From Pseudomonas defluvii (lineage in GTDB: Bacteria; Pseudomonadota; Gammaproteobacteria; Pseudomonadales; Pseudomonadaceae): a DNA stretch of 64,000 nucleotides. A model generated the notes under the pieces. It saw only the letters and a list, made by a program, of their open reading frames with translations. It ran no database searches and was not told the DNA's origin. The position numbers and the translations under genes were made by a program. Below are positions 50,522 through 58,106 of the stretch, piece by piece. How positions within the stretch are numbered: the stretch's first letter is position 1; the number at the start of each line of letters is the position of its first letter. Location of the stretch: NCBI RefSeq assembly GCF_001695625.1, contig NZ_MBPN01000007.1, forward strand, positions 31,986-95,985, written 5' to 3'.

Positions 50522-51154
50522 ATGAGCACCAATAACCCCAACGCTCTCGACCTCAATCGCGCCATCAACACCTATTCCAGTGACGAGGCGGAGCGCCTGG
50601 CCTATCAGCGCATGCAGGAGGTCGGCTTCAAGATTGCTGACATCCTTATAGAGATGCCTCTCGGGACCATGGCTGATCTGGGCCAAGGCGAGTGCCTGTT
50701 CGTAGCCCCGTATGCCGGCCGAATCGAGGTTTTCTCTACCCCGGACTGGCATGACAACTGCCGCTGGGGTGATGTCAACTGGTTCTTCCTGAATGACTAT
50801 CAGGGCCTTTCCGCCGAGGATCTGGACGAACACCGGGTCACGATGGAAAACTGGCTGAAGAACCCGGTATTCCGGCAATGCGTGCCTGCGGACAACGCAT
50901 TCAAGGTCGTAGCTGCTCAGGAAGACTGGGCGCAGAGTCAAACCGGGGCTGCTCCCTCCCCGCTGAATCGCTATGAACATGACAACGTCAAAAGCCTCAT
51001 CGGCGGCTACATGGTCACTTCCAAATCCAAACCGCAGGAAACGCGAGTGGAGCAATTCAGCCGGGCGAAAGCTGAGTTGATCGGTCACCTGGAGCGCCAG
51101 CTCCAGCAGGTTAAAGGCTTCACCTTCGCGGATCTGTCCAAGAAAGTGAGTTGA
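50522..51154 (+). CDS. Hypothetical protein, 210 aa
   Basis: AAGGATC upstream. Soluble alpha/beta protein with a Trp- and Asp-rich central stretch and basic helical C-terminus. No family recognised. A terminator follows. Confidence 0.65.
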   Translation: MSTNNPNALDLNRAINTYSSDEAERLAYQRMQEVGFKIADILIEMPLGTMADLGQGECLFVAPYAGRIEVFSTPDWHDNCRWGDVNWFFLNDYQGLSAEDLDEHRVTMENWLKNPVFRQCVPADNAFKVVAAQEDWAQSQTGAAPSPLNRYEHDNVKSLIGGYMVTSKSKPQETRVEQFSRAKAELIGHLERQLQQVKGFTFADLSKKVS

Positions 51155-51173
51155 GCTCAATCCCAACTCCATG

Positions 51174-51193
51174 AACCCCGCTTCGGCGGGGTT
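51174..51193 (+). terminator. Intrinsic terminator
   Basis: AACCCCGC / GCGGGGTT stem with loop TTCG and a T-run. Confidence 0.75.
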
Positions 51194-51200
51194 TCCTGTT

Positions 51201-51289
51201 CCTGGGTGAGGCCTAGGCCGAATTTCAGCCCTGCCATTTCGCTTGTGCGCGCGCCCACGGCCAGGACACTAGGGCCTTTCTCACCCAGG
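51201..51289 (+). repeat. 10-bp inverted repeat around a promoter region
   Basis: CCTGGGTGAG (51201-51210) and CTCACCCAGG (51280-51289) flank 69 nt that include a degenerate promoter-like segment (GACACT second box near 51263-51268). The right arm carries the GGAG ribosome site of 51298. Confidence 0.45.
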
Positions 51290-51297
51290 GAGCCAAC

Positions 51298-51888
51298 ATG
51301 ATCAGCATTCGAGACAAGAAGGTTTTCGAATCCGCGGACGAAGTCCAAATCGAAGTCCACCAGGACGACATCCATCTCGCTGCCCTGGGGCAGTTCACAG
51401 CTGTACGTTGCGGCTACGGCGGCCACACTTCCTTCACGGTCATTCAAGAGGACAATCCCTTCGATTCCAAAAAGCCCCTGTTGCAGGTGAAGGAGGGCTA
51501 CAACACACTCGCGTGGTTCACCAGCGAGGTAGAAGCCAACAAGCTCCTAGCCCGCCTTCGTGAGGTGTTTCTGGAGATAAGGGCAAAGCAGGAAGAGAAT
51601 TACCGGCATGAGCCGGACTCGATCACCGTCAAAGTGATCAAGCGCTCAATCGAGTGGATCGGAATCGTGCTGACAGCGCTGGTAATCGCCTTTGTCGGCG
51701 GCATGACTGCATATCCCGGTTGGAAGATGGGCGAGGGGCTGTACCACTCTGTGATCAACAGCTCTGAGACGTCGGATGGACTGAGCTTCGACTCGGCCGG
51801 GGAGCTGCTCCCGCCGGCAGAATCACCCGAAGCCGATTCTGGGTTGGAGCCCAATCAGCCCAGCGAACCGCTACCGGCCAAAGACTGA
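51298..51888 (+). CDS. Membrane-anchored protein, 196 aa
   Basis: GGGAG ribosome site. The N-terminal ~115 residues are a beta-rich soluble domain; one hydrophobic segment at about 122-142; an acidic, Pro/Ser-rich tail outside. No family recognised. Confidence 0.65.
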   Translation: MISIRDKKVFESADEVQIEVHQDDIHLAALGQFTAVRCGYGGHTSFTVIQEDNPFDSKKPLLQVKEGYNTLAWFTSEVEANKLLARLREVFLEIRAKQEENYRHEPDSITVKVIKRSIEWIGIVLTALVIAFVGGMTAYPGWKMGEGLYHSVINSSETSDGLSFDSAGELLPPAESPEADSGLEPNQPSEPLPAKD

Positions 51889-51893
51889 TAATC

Positions 51894-51933
51894 AAAAACC
51901 CGACACACACTCAAAGAGGCGTGTCGGGTTTTT
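51894..51933. terminator. Bidirectional terminator
   Basis: 13-bp stem AAAAACCCGACAC / GTGTCGGGTTTTT, 14-nt loop, between convergent genes. Confidence 0.85.
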
Positions 51934-51941
51934 CCCGAATG

Positions 51942-52244
51942 TCAGGCCTCGCCTGCGCGTATGGCTTCGTAGATGACTGCCAAGAGAGGCTTATGGTCCT
52001 CGAGCGAACCATCCTCATCCATCTGGTCGTATGCCGTCAGCGTGTCGAGCCAGGTGAAGAACGCCTCGAAGTCGTCATATCCGCTGATCACATCAAGAGA
52101 ATGACCGTCTTCTGCCAGCAAGCCTGATACCTGGGCCATCAGCTCACGATAGGAAGGCAGGGCCCCATCCAGCTCGGTTGCGAGCTCATCGAGCTTTTCG
52201 TTGTAGCGCTGTTCGAATGCGGAAATGTTGTTGGCGTTCTGCAT
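51942..52244 (-). CDS. Acidic protein divergent from ART-like gene, 100 aa
   Basis: ATG at 52244 with AGGAG upstream; the much longer frame to 52760 overlaps the divergent gene and is rejected. Acidic helical protein. It is encoded back to back with the ADP-ribosyltransferase-like gene, each with its own motif, so an inhibitor or immunity role is possible. No family recognised. Confidence 0.6.
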   Translation of the reverse strand: MQNANNISAFEQRYNEKLDELATELDGALPSYRELMAQVSGLLAEDGHSLDVISGYDDFEAFFTWLDTLTAYDQMDEDGSLEDHKPLLAVIYEAIRAGEA

Positions 52245-52289
52245 GATGCTGGCTCCTGTAGCTGGGGCCCCTTGCCCCGCGATGGAGTC

Positions 52290-52315
52290 ACTATCAAGCC
52301 GTCCTTCTTGTGCCA
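52290..52315 (-). promoter_or_regulatory. Promoter motif on the minus strand (gene 52244)
   Basis: On the minus strand CTTCTGGCAC (TGGCAC at 52315-52310) and GATAGT (52295-52290), 46 nt before the ATG. Divergent from the motif at 52364, about 50 bp apart. Confidence 0.6.
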
Positions 52316-52363
52316 GAAGCATTCTGCCAAATCTTTTGATGATCGGCATTTTCCCCTCGGTTC

Positions 52364-52389
52364 TGGCACCTCCCCTCTTCATGGAACAT
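52364..52389 (+). promoter_or_regulatory. TTCTGGCAC-type promoter motif (gene 52413)
   Basis: TGGCAC 52364-52369 and GAACAT 52384-52389, 24 nt before ATG 52413. CATGG/CCATG pair the box with the start codon region. Confidence 0.6.
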
Positions 52390-52412
52390 GAGCACTCGAT
52401 CAGGAGAGAACC

Positions 52413-52862
52413 ATGTTCCCGAAGCAAAAAAACTTCTACCGAGGGACCAAAGCCCGAACCACTAACTTCCAGCCCGCAAGTCGCGGAACTTTTGGTTCCG
52501 GCCTGTATTTCGGGGATCAAGCCTGTGCCGATGAATACGCAGGACCTGGCGGCTCTGTCTGGGAGGTCAAGCTCAACATGAGCAACCCTCTCCACTGCCT
52601 GGCCAGCCTTGAGCATGACTACGACCTGGACAGTCCGGCCGTTCCCCTCATCGAGCAGATTTTCTCGATCGAGACTGCAATTGAGCTGATAACCAGGGCT
52701 ATTGAAACCGACGGCTATTTTGGAGTTGAGATTCAGCAGCGACTTGAGCAGCTCGGTCATGACGGACTTGTGGCCACCTACCCGGACGGCAGTTACGAGG
52801 TAGTGGTCTTTTCCCCTGCACAGGTCCTGGATGTTCGTCGACTGGATAGCCGCGCAGCTTGA
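52413..52862 (+). CDS. ADP-ribosyltransferase-like protein
   Basis: 149 aa. Pattern of a small ART domain: YRGT (9-12) with Arg10, GSGLYFGD (28-35) with Tyr32, A..YAG around 39-44, GHDGLVATY, and YEVVVFSPAQV with Glu129. These could be the R-S/Y-E residues that bind NAD and transfer ADP-ribose. Family assignment is by fold pattern only; a phage-type NAD-using modifier or toxin is possible. Starts with an AGGAGAG ribosome site. Confidence 0.55.
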   Translation: MFPKQKNFYRGTKARTTNFQPASRGTFGSGLYFGDQACADEYAGPGGSVWEVKLNMSNPLHCLASLEHDYDLDSPAVPLIEQIFSIETAIELITRAIETDGYFGVEIQQRLEQLGHDGLVATYPDGSYEVVVFSPAQVLDVRRLDSRAA

Positions 52863-52911
52863 CGTCTCCTACAAGGAAGCGTGGAGTTCACACTCTGAAT
52901 TCAGGGGGTTC

Positions 52912-52937
52912 AGGCACGCCAGCAGGTGGCAGATTAT
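52912..52937 (+). promoter_or_regulatory. Promoter-like motif variant (gene 53037)
   Basis: TTCAGGCAC (AGGCAC 52912-52917) and GATTAT 52932-52937, 100 nt before ATG 53037. TTTTGGCT and AGCCAAAA pair across the leader (8 bp), covering AAGGA. Confidence 0.5.
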
Positions 52938-53036
52938 CGGCTTGGCGAGTCGGGATTTCAGCGTGCCATTTTGGCTTTGTGCCACCCGTCAAATCGCGCA
53001 ACCTCTTCCCACCCCCAGCCAAAAGGAATCAGGCAA

Positions 53037-53768
53037 ATGGTCAAATTCACCCCCGAACTTCTCGACGGTTACACCTACATGCTGGATGGCGATCGTACGG
53101 TGGACACTGCCGTTCAGGAGTTGAAGGAGGCATTTTCTCCGCAGGCAATCTTCGATTCCGCGGAACGCAGGCTGATCAAGCTGAATCCTGGTACCACCCA
53201 GGACCTGCATGCCTACATCAGTGTCGGATACAACCAGTTCGGCGCAGACGCCCGAGCAGTAGCATTCAAAATTCTGGTAACCGATACCGAACAGACTGCT
53301 GGCAATGCTCTCCTCTGCGCAGAGGGCTATTTCATCGCCACGACCTGCAAAGGGTTGGATCTGGTCATCGCGATGGACAATATCAGCCAGGACGTTTACC
53401 TAGCCGGGGAACTCTTCAGTCAAGGATGGCCACGCCGTAATGGCACCTTCACGCTTTTCACCCAGCTGATCGTTCACCCCGATCTGCGGTCCCCTGTACT
53501 CCATGACCTGATGCTGGAGCTCGAGGGGGGTATCTGCTCACTATCGCCGGACATCCCAACTCTCTCCTCGGGGCTCATGCTGGTTTTCAACCGGGATTCT
53601 GAGCCGACCAACGTGCTGCTGGAGCAGTGCAGTATCTGCACCGTTCACGAACAACGGGACCAACTCCGCCTGTTCAGCATCCCAACGGAATCTTTCGTCA
53701 CCGATCGACCCAGCGCACGCACCACTCGCAAGCGAGTTTGCGAGTTCCGGTTCGACGCTTGCGCTTAA
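53037..53768 (+). CDS. Hypothetical protein, 243 aa
   Basis: ATG 53037; AAAGGA upstream lies in the leader hairpin. Soluble, beta-rich, with four Cys. The middle (LFSQGWPRRNGTFTLF) has no known match. No family recognised. Confidence 0.65.
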   Translation: MVKFTPELLDGYTYMLDGDRTVDTAVQELKEAFSPQAIFDSAERRLIKLNPGTTQDLHAYISVGYNQFGADARAVAFKILVTDTEQTAGNALLCAEGYFIATTCKGLDLVIAMDNISQDVYLAGELFSQGWPRRNGTFTLFTQLIVHPDLRSPVLHDLMLELEGGICSLSPDIPTLSSGLMLVFNRDSEPTNVLLEQCSICTVHEQRDQLRLFSIPTESFVTDRPSARTTRKRVCEFRFDACA

Positions 53769-53780
53769 TCGCCCTCCTCC

Positions 53781-53821
53781 GTTGCCGGCAGGATCTCACC
53801 CGTTAGGATCTCGCCGGCAAC
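53781..53821 (+). repeat. 9-bp inverted repeat before gene 53856
   Basis: GTTGCCGGC / GCCGGCAAC, with two AGGATCTC direct repeats in the loop. It may terminate the previous gene or regulate the next. Confidence 0.4.
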
Positions 53822-53855
53822 CGCTTTCTGCTTATCAGTCTGACCTGAGGTCCCC

Positions 53856-54872
53856 ATGCCCATTCGCCATTGCATTGTCCATTTCATCGACAAGAAACCC
53901 GACGGGAACCCGGCGGCACTCCACTCCCGGGATGCCGAACTGGAACACAACGAGGCCGCAGATAACCTGCTTGCCGATCTCAACGATGCCTACAACGCCA
54001 AGGCAACTAAAGGTTGGGGGCTTTTCCATGGTCAATCGGGGGCCTATCCACTGAGTGGGTGGCTGAGCGAGTACCTGGATGGCGGACAGGATTTCGTGAG
54101 CTTCAGCCGCCAGGCAGCCGAGCACTTGGTGAGGCTGATGGAAGAATCGAGCCTGACTGTCGGGGGCCATTTCCTGCTGGCGCATTACCAGCAAGGCATG
54201 ACTGACTACCTCATGCTCGCAATGCTCCATCACCGCGACGGCGTCGCGCTGACCGAAGGCCTCGAGGTAGCCGCCATCAAGCATCTCGATGTGGGGCAAC
54301 TCCACCTTGCCGCAAGGATCAATCTGTCTGAGTGGCGTAACAACCCCAAGTCGCGCCAGTACATTTCCTTCCTCAAGAAAGGTGGCCGCAAGGCTTTCGA
54401 CTACTTCCGCGACTTCATCGGTTGCGAGGAAGGCCACGATGCTCCAAGCGAGACGCGAACTCTGCTGAAAGCATTCTCCGACTTCGTTGAAAGCGAAGAC
54501 CTGCCAGAAGCAGCTGCCAGGGAGAAAACCGACACGCTGGTTGATTACGCCAACGCCCAAGCGCGACTCGGGCAACCGGTAACCCTGGACGAACTTTCGA
54601 GCCTGATCGACGAAGACCGACCGAAAGCCTTCTACGACTACATCCGGAACAAGGACTATGGTCTGGCTCCGGAAATTCCTGCGGACAAGCGGACTTTGAA
54701 GGAGTTCCAGCGCTTCACAGGACGTGCTGAAGGCTTGGCCATCACCTTCGAAGCCCATCATTTGGGATCGACGGTTGAGTACGATGAAGAGCAGGATATG
54801 CTGATCATCCGCAACATTCCGCGCCAGCTCAAAGACCAACTCGCGAAGCGGAAGGACTCTCAAGGGGCCTAA
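53856..54872 (+). CDS. yejK: NdpA/YejK nucleoid-associated protein
   Basis: 338 aa, the usual length of YejK. The opening I...[11 protein letters not shown], the central YISFLKKGG and [13 protein letters not shown], and the C-terminal [11 protein letters not shown] and ITFEAHHLG fit the family. YejK/NdpA binds DNA or topoisomerase IV; related proteins are encoded by Pseudomonas plasmids such as pCAR1. It probably shapes the plasmid nucleoid or tempers transcription. TGAGGT before ATG. Confidence 0.85.
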   Translation: MPIRHCIVHFIDKKPDGNPAALHSRDAELEHNEAADNLLADLNDAYNAKATKGWGLFHGQSGAYPLSGWLSEYLDGGQDFVSFSRQAAEHLVRLMEESSLTVGGHFLLAHYQQGMTDYLMLAMLHHRDGVALTEGLEVAAIKHLDVGQLHLAARINLSEWRNNPKSRQYISFLKKGGRKAFDYFRDFIGCEEGHDAPSETRTLLKAFSDFVESEDLPEAAAREKTDTLVDYANAQARLGQPVTLDELSSLIDEDRPKAFYDYIRNKDYGLAPEIPADKRTLKEFQRFTGRAEGLAITFEAHHLGSTVEYDEEQDMLIIRNIPRQLKDQLAKRKDSQGA

Positions 54873-54922
54873 GCGGCCCCGACCACTCTTACCACGTGAA
54901 TACAGCATTACAGGAGAAGTGG

Positions 54923-55351
54923 GTGACCAGTCTGCAACCGGACCAGATCCTCAAAGGCGTCAGAGCAACGTACGAGTCGATGCTGCACTCCTCACTCGGG
55001 CATGGGCGTACGAACGGTACCTGCCTCTACGCCGCCATCCTCTGTGAGGCCCTGCTACGAAAATTCGCCGCTCTGGACCCAATTATTCGAGGTGGTGACG
55101 GTAAGAGGGATGGTGGCCTGGTTATTGATGGGGTTCCGCACGGCCACTACTGGGTTGAAGTCGAATATCAGGGCGGAATCCACGTCGTAGACATCACTGC
55201 AGACCAGTTCGGCCTCGACGCCATGGTGTTTGCCCCGAAAGACAGCATTTCTGCTGCATACGTGGCAGGTGACCAGGCGACTGTTGACGCTCACGTCCGG
55301 GACATGAGGAACAAGATCAAAGAAGAATATGCTGATCGGGAGCTCCCTTAG
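54923..55351 (+). CDS. Transglutaminase/papain-like Cys-His-Asp protein
   Basis: 142 aa from GTG 54923, which has AGGAG at ideal spacing; GTG 54896 is an unsupported longer start. Cys34 (NGTCLYAA), His75 (GHYWVEV) and Asp90 (VVDITADQFG) have the order and spacing of a transglutaminase-like or papain-like catalytic triad. Could be a peptidase or amidase; no family recognised. Confidence 0.6.
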   Translation: MTSLQPDQILKGVRATYESMLHSSLGHGRTNGTCLYAAILCEALLRKFAALDPIIRGGDGKRDGGLVIDGVPHGHYWVEVEYQGGIHVVDITADQFGLDAMVFAPKDSISAAYVAGDQATVDAHVRDMRNKIKEEYADRELP

Positions 55352-55397
55352 CAAAGCCAGGCAGAGATGACTGCATGACCTTTGTCCGGGAGGATTC

Positions 55398-55423
55398 TGG
55401 CACACAGCCGGCCCCCTGAGACT
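55398..55423 (+). promoter_or_regulatory. TTCTGGCAC-type promoter motif (gene 55450)
   Basis: TGGCAC 55398-55403 and GAGACT 55418-55423, 27 nt before ATG 55450. GGCGACT (55424-55430) pairs with AGTCGCC (55442-55448), covering the GGGAG ribosome site. Confidence 0.65.
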
Positions 55424-55449
55424 GGCGACTTTCAAACAGGGAGTCGCCC

Positions 55450-55629
55450 ATGCTTCTACCAATCGCTCTCTTCGCATCCCTCATCTGCGCAGCGCTGGCC
55501 ATGACTTGGCTGGCCCACACTCTTCCAGTAGCCTTTGCCACTGAAATTCAAGGTGTGGCAGCTATCCTGGCACTGCTCGCGCTTGCCCTCCTGATCACTG
55601 CATGCCGTCCGAACCGGTACCTTCAATGA
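55450..55629 (+). CDS. Small two-TM membrane protein, 59 aa
   Basis: Reading frame ending in ATGA overlap with 55626. Hydrophobic segments at about 3-19 and 33-50, basic tail. Below the usual size cut-off but supported by the motif, the ribosome site and the coupling to the next gene. Confidence 0.6.
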   Translation: MLLPIALFASLICAALAMTWLAHTLPVAFATEIQGVAAILALLALALLITACRPNRYLQ

Positions 55630-56066
55630 CTACCAAGAACAACAAACCAGAAGTCCTCGATGCTCGCTGGGCTGACTGGAACCACCAGGTGGTCACCATC
55701 AAGAGCGGGCGCAAACATGCCTGCAAGGTCCCTTGCAAAGATTGCCCATGGAGGCGTGATTCCGTCGGAGTCTTCCCGGCCGAGGCATTCCGACTTTCCG
55801 CGGCAACCGCCTATGACATGAGCGACCGAACCTTTGGCTGCCATACCACCGGGAAGGAGAAGCCAACTACCTGCGCGGGCTTCCTCCTCAGGGGGGCCGA
55901 TCACAATCTCTCGGTTCGGTTAAATCTCATCAATGGTGAACTGGACATGAACCAGGTTTCGGACGGCGGAGTCGATCTGTTCGACAGCTATGCAGAGATG
56001 GCCATCGCCAACGGCGTCGACCCCGAAGATCCGATTTTGAAGCCCTGCAGGAACAACTATTCCTGA
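55626..56066 (+). CDS. DUF6283-like Cys-rich protein
   Basis: 146 aa; starts in the previous stop (ATGA), which favours 55626 over 55602. Cys33, 37 and 40 (C-x3-CxxCPWRRD), Cys72-His73, Cys83 and AGFLLRGADHNLSVR fit a family (DUF6283) of short metal-binding phage and bacterial proteins. Role unknown. Confidence 0.7.
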   Translation: MTTKNNKPEVLDARWADWNHQVVTIKSGRKHACKVPCKDCPWRRDSVGVFPAEAFRLSAATAYDMSDRTFGCHTTGKEKPTTCAGFLLRGADHNLSVRLNLINGELDMNQVSDGGVDLFDSYAEMAIANGVDPEDPILKPCRNNYS

Positions 56067-56081
56067 CCGGGACCTGGCTTC

Positions 56082-56107
56082 TGGCACACCAGCCCAGCCC
56101 TGATCAT
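56082..56107 (+). promoter_or_regulatory. TTCTGGCAC-type promoter motif (gene 56134)
   Basis: TGGCAC 56082-56087 and GATCAT 56102-56107, 27 nt before ATG 56134. CATGGCTCC (56105-56113) pairs with GGAGCCATG (56123-56131), burying the ribosome site. Confidence 0.65.
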
Positions 56108-56133
56108 GGCTCCATCTCATAAGGAGCCATGCG

Positions 56134-56847
56134 ATGAACGTAACCTTCACCTACAGCTACAACCACAGCATCGTGCCCCCTCGCTGCCGCCTGCCTCGTA
56201 CAGTCCGCGAGCACGACGGACTGATCACCGTAGAAATTCGGGAAATCCCGCCGGAGCAAGCCCCGGTGGCGATCATCAGCCGAAACAACAGCGACCAGGG
56301 GCACGATCCAGTGGAATACCGCACTTTCGAGGGCTGCCTCTGGACGAACTGCAAGCTCTTCGCCGGCGCGCGGGACAACAAAGCGGAAGGAGGCCCGAAC
56401 GCGACCCATCGCATGCCAGAGCCTGAGATCTCTCTGGTGACGGAAAGCGTCACGCTGAGCCATTGGGAACAGGGAATCTACATCGGCGCCTATCAGGGAA
56501 AGGCCGGGATTGACGAATATCTGGAGAGGTGGGCACGCGATCGGATCATCATCGATGGCCAACTGTTTTTGCCGGTCGGAGAACCCATGTATGTGGTGAT
56601 GACCTTCGGCCTGTCAAACAACCACGGCGGTACGTCCCTCCATTGCACAGACTTCTTGAACGCCAACATTAAGGATTCCTCCTACTTCTCCATTTTGGAG
56701 TTCGATCGAGCTCTGGAGTACGCCCGTCAGGTGGCAGCAAACCGCGGCGACACTATCAAATTCTCCGTCGATCCTGGCTTCGAGTTTCAGGTCCTGATCC
56801 CCAAGGCCGTTCAGTGGAAGAACCCTGGCTTGTCAGTGGCTACATGA
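56134..56847 (+). CDS. Hypothetical protein, 237 aa
   Basis: Start fixed by GGAG and the leader hairpin. Soluble, mixed alpha/beta, with three Cys. No family recognised. Confidence 0.65.
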   Translation: MNVTFTYSYNHSIVPPRCRLPRTVREHDGLITVEIREIPPEQAPVAIISRNNSDQGHDPVEYRTFEGCLWTNCKLFAGARDNKAEGGPNATHRMPEPEISLVTESVTLSHWEQGIYIGAYQGKAGIDEYLERWARDRIIIDGQLFLPVGEPMYVVMTFGLSNNHGGTSLHCTDFLNANIKDSSYFSILEFDRALEYARQVAANRGDTIKFSVDPGFEFQVLIPKAVQWKNPGLSVAT

Positions 56848-56921
56848 CCGCGCCCTGACTCCTCACCCGCCATCACCCGAGCTTCTAGCGTGCTCAATAG
56901 AGACCTTGTGCTGGGTGATGG

Positions 56922-56947
56922 TGGCACGACCTACCTGGTCAGAAAAT
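56922..56947 (+). promoter_or_regulatory. Promoter-like motif (gene 57008)
   Basis: TGGCAC 56922-56927 and GAAAAT 56942-56947, 61 nt before ATG 57008. CCTCATC (56950-56956) pairs with GATGAGG (56995-57001). Confidence 0.6.
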
Positions 56948-57007
56948 TCCCTCATCAAATACACACCCGAATCAGACACATACCGTCTGAGCCGATGAGG
57001 AGATGAA

Positions 57008-57976
57008 ATGGCTAAGTTATCCAAAGAAGCGGCGAAGCGTCACAAGCAGGCGCTCGACCTGGTTTACTCGGACAAGAGCCTGCGTCTCGAGGACCGCTAT
57101 TTCATCTTGGAACATTTCCATGAGTCCGCGACCAACATGAATGGTCTAGCCGGCGCATTCTTCACGCCAGAGGGACTGGCCAACGATTTCTCCATCGAAG
57201 TCCCGGAGTGTGAGTCCTTGATTGACCTTTGCGCAGGCATCGGGAGGCTGGCTTTCGCCTGCCGCGAGCGTGCAAAGCGTATCGTGTGTGTCGAGATTAA
57301 CCCTGAGTACGCTGAAGTTGGGAAGCGAGTGCTCCCAGAAGCGGAGTGGATCGTTAGCGATGTGTTTTCAATCCCGGATATGGGGCGTTTCAGTACTGCG
57401 ATTTCGAATCCACCCTTTGGATCTGTGAAGACTGGCCAGGCGTTCGACGGTCGCTACACAGGGGCAAGTTTTGAGTACAAGCTCATCGAAGCCGCATCCA
57501 AGATCGCTGATCACGGCGTGTTCATCATCCCGCAGACATCCGCCCCATTCCGGTACTCGGGCCAACGCTCCTATAGCGTCGAGATTACGCGGGAGTGTGA
57601 GAAGTTCATGAGTCAGACCGGTATCGTGCTCGACCATAATTGCGGCCTGGACACATCCGCCTACAAGAACGAATGGCACGGCGTCAGTCCGATCTGCGAG
57701 ATCGTCTTGTGCGACTTCACCCAAGACCCTGCCGAAATCCCAGCCGCTCCGGCAGAGGCAGAGCAGAATTCCGTGTCCAAGGCTGTAGTCGCGCCTCCTG
57801 CACTAATCCCGCCACCGGCTCCAGCGCAGAGCGAACCCACGCTGGCGACCGTGCCCGATCGTGCTGTAGCGCCAGCACCAACTGCACCGGCCCGAATGAA
57901 AGCCTCCAGGAAGCCAGACACAGGTTCTGCCAACCCGCAGTCCTTTGCCCAGCTCTCCCTTTTTGATGCAGCGTAG
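57008..57976 (+). CDS. NPPF DNA adenine methyltransferase with clamp motif
   Basis: 322 aa. FFTPEGLA (51-58), SAM loop LIDLCAGIGRL (71-81), NPPFG (134-138). After the catalytic domain comes a Pro/Ala-rich linker and QLSLF (315-319), the beta-sliding-clamp-binding consensus, suggesting replication-coupled methylation. Different from the 2420 enzyme in length and C-terminus. No partner nuclease is adjacent. Confidence 0.85.
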   Translation: MAKLSKEAAKRHKQALDLVYSDKSLRLEDRYFILEHFHESATNMNGLAGAFFTPEGLANDFSIEVPECESLIDLCAGIGRLAFACRERAKRIVCVEINPEYAEVGKRVLPEAEWIVSDVFSIPDMGRFSTAISNPPFGSVKTGQAFDGRYTGASFEYKLIEAASKIADHGVFIIPQTSAPFRYSGQRSYSVEITRECEKFMSQTGIVLDHNCGLDTSAYKNEWHGVSPICEIVLCDFTQDPAEIPAAPAEAEQNSVSKAVVAPPALIPPPAPAQSEPTLATVPDRAVAPAPTAPARMKASRKPDTGSANPQSFAQLSLFDAA

Positions 57977-57997
57977 AGGGCTTTTTCCGGGCGCTTC

Positions 57998-58023
57998 TGG
58001 CACACCCCCTGCGCCTTAAGAAT
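57998..58023 (+). promoter_or_regulatory. TTCTGGCAC-type promoter motif (gene 58107)
   Basis: TGGCAC 57998-58003 and AAGAAT 58018-58023, 84 nt before ATG 58107. CCTTAA/TTAAGG pairing is possible across the leader. Confidence 0.6.
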
Positions 58024-58106
58024 GGTCATCAGTCCCCGGACTTCGCTGGAATGAAACCCAAGCATCCGGACAATTAAGGCAGACCACTCTGGAGAATCAG
58101 CCCGTG

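Noticed and set aside
51942..52760. 272-aa minus-strand frame
   Set aside because: It would overlap the divergent ART-like gene and its promoter; ATG 52244 has the ribosome site and motif.
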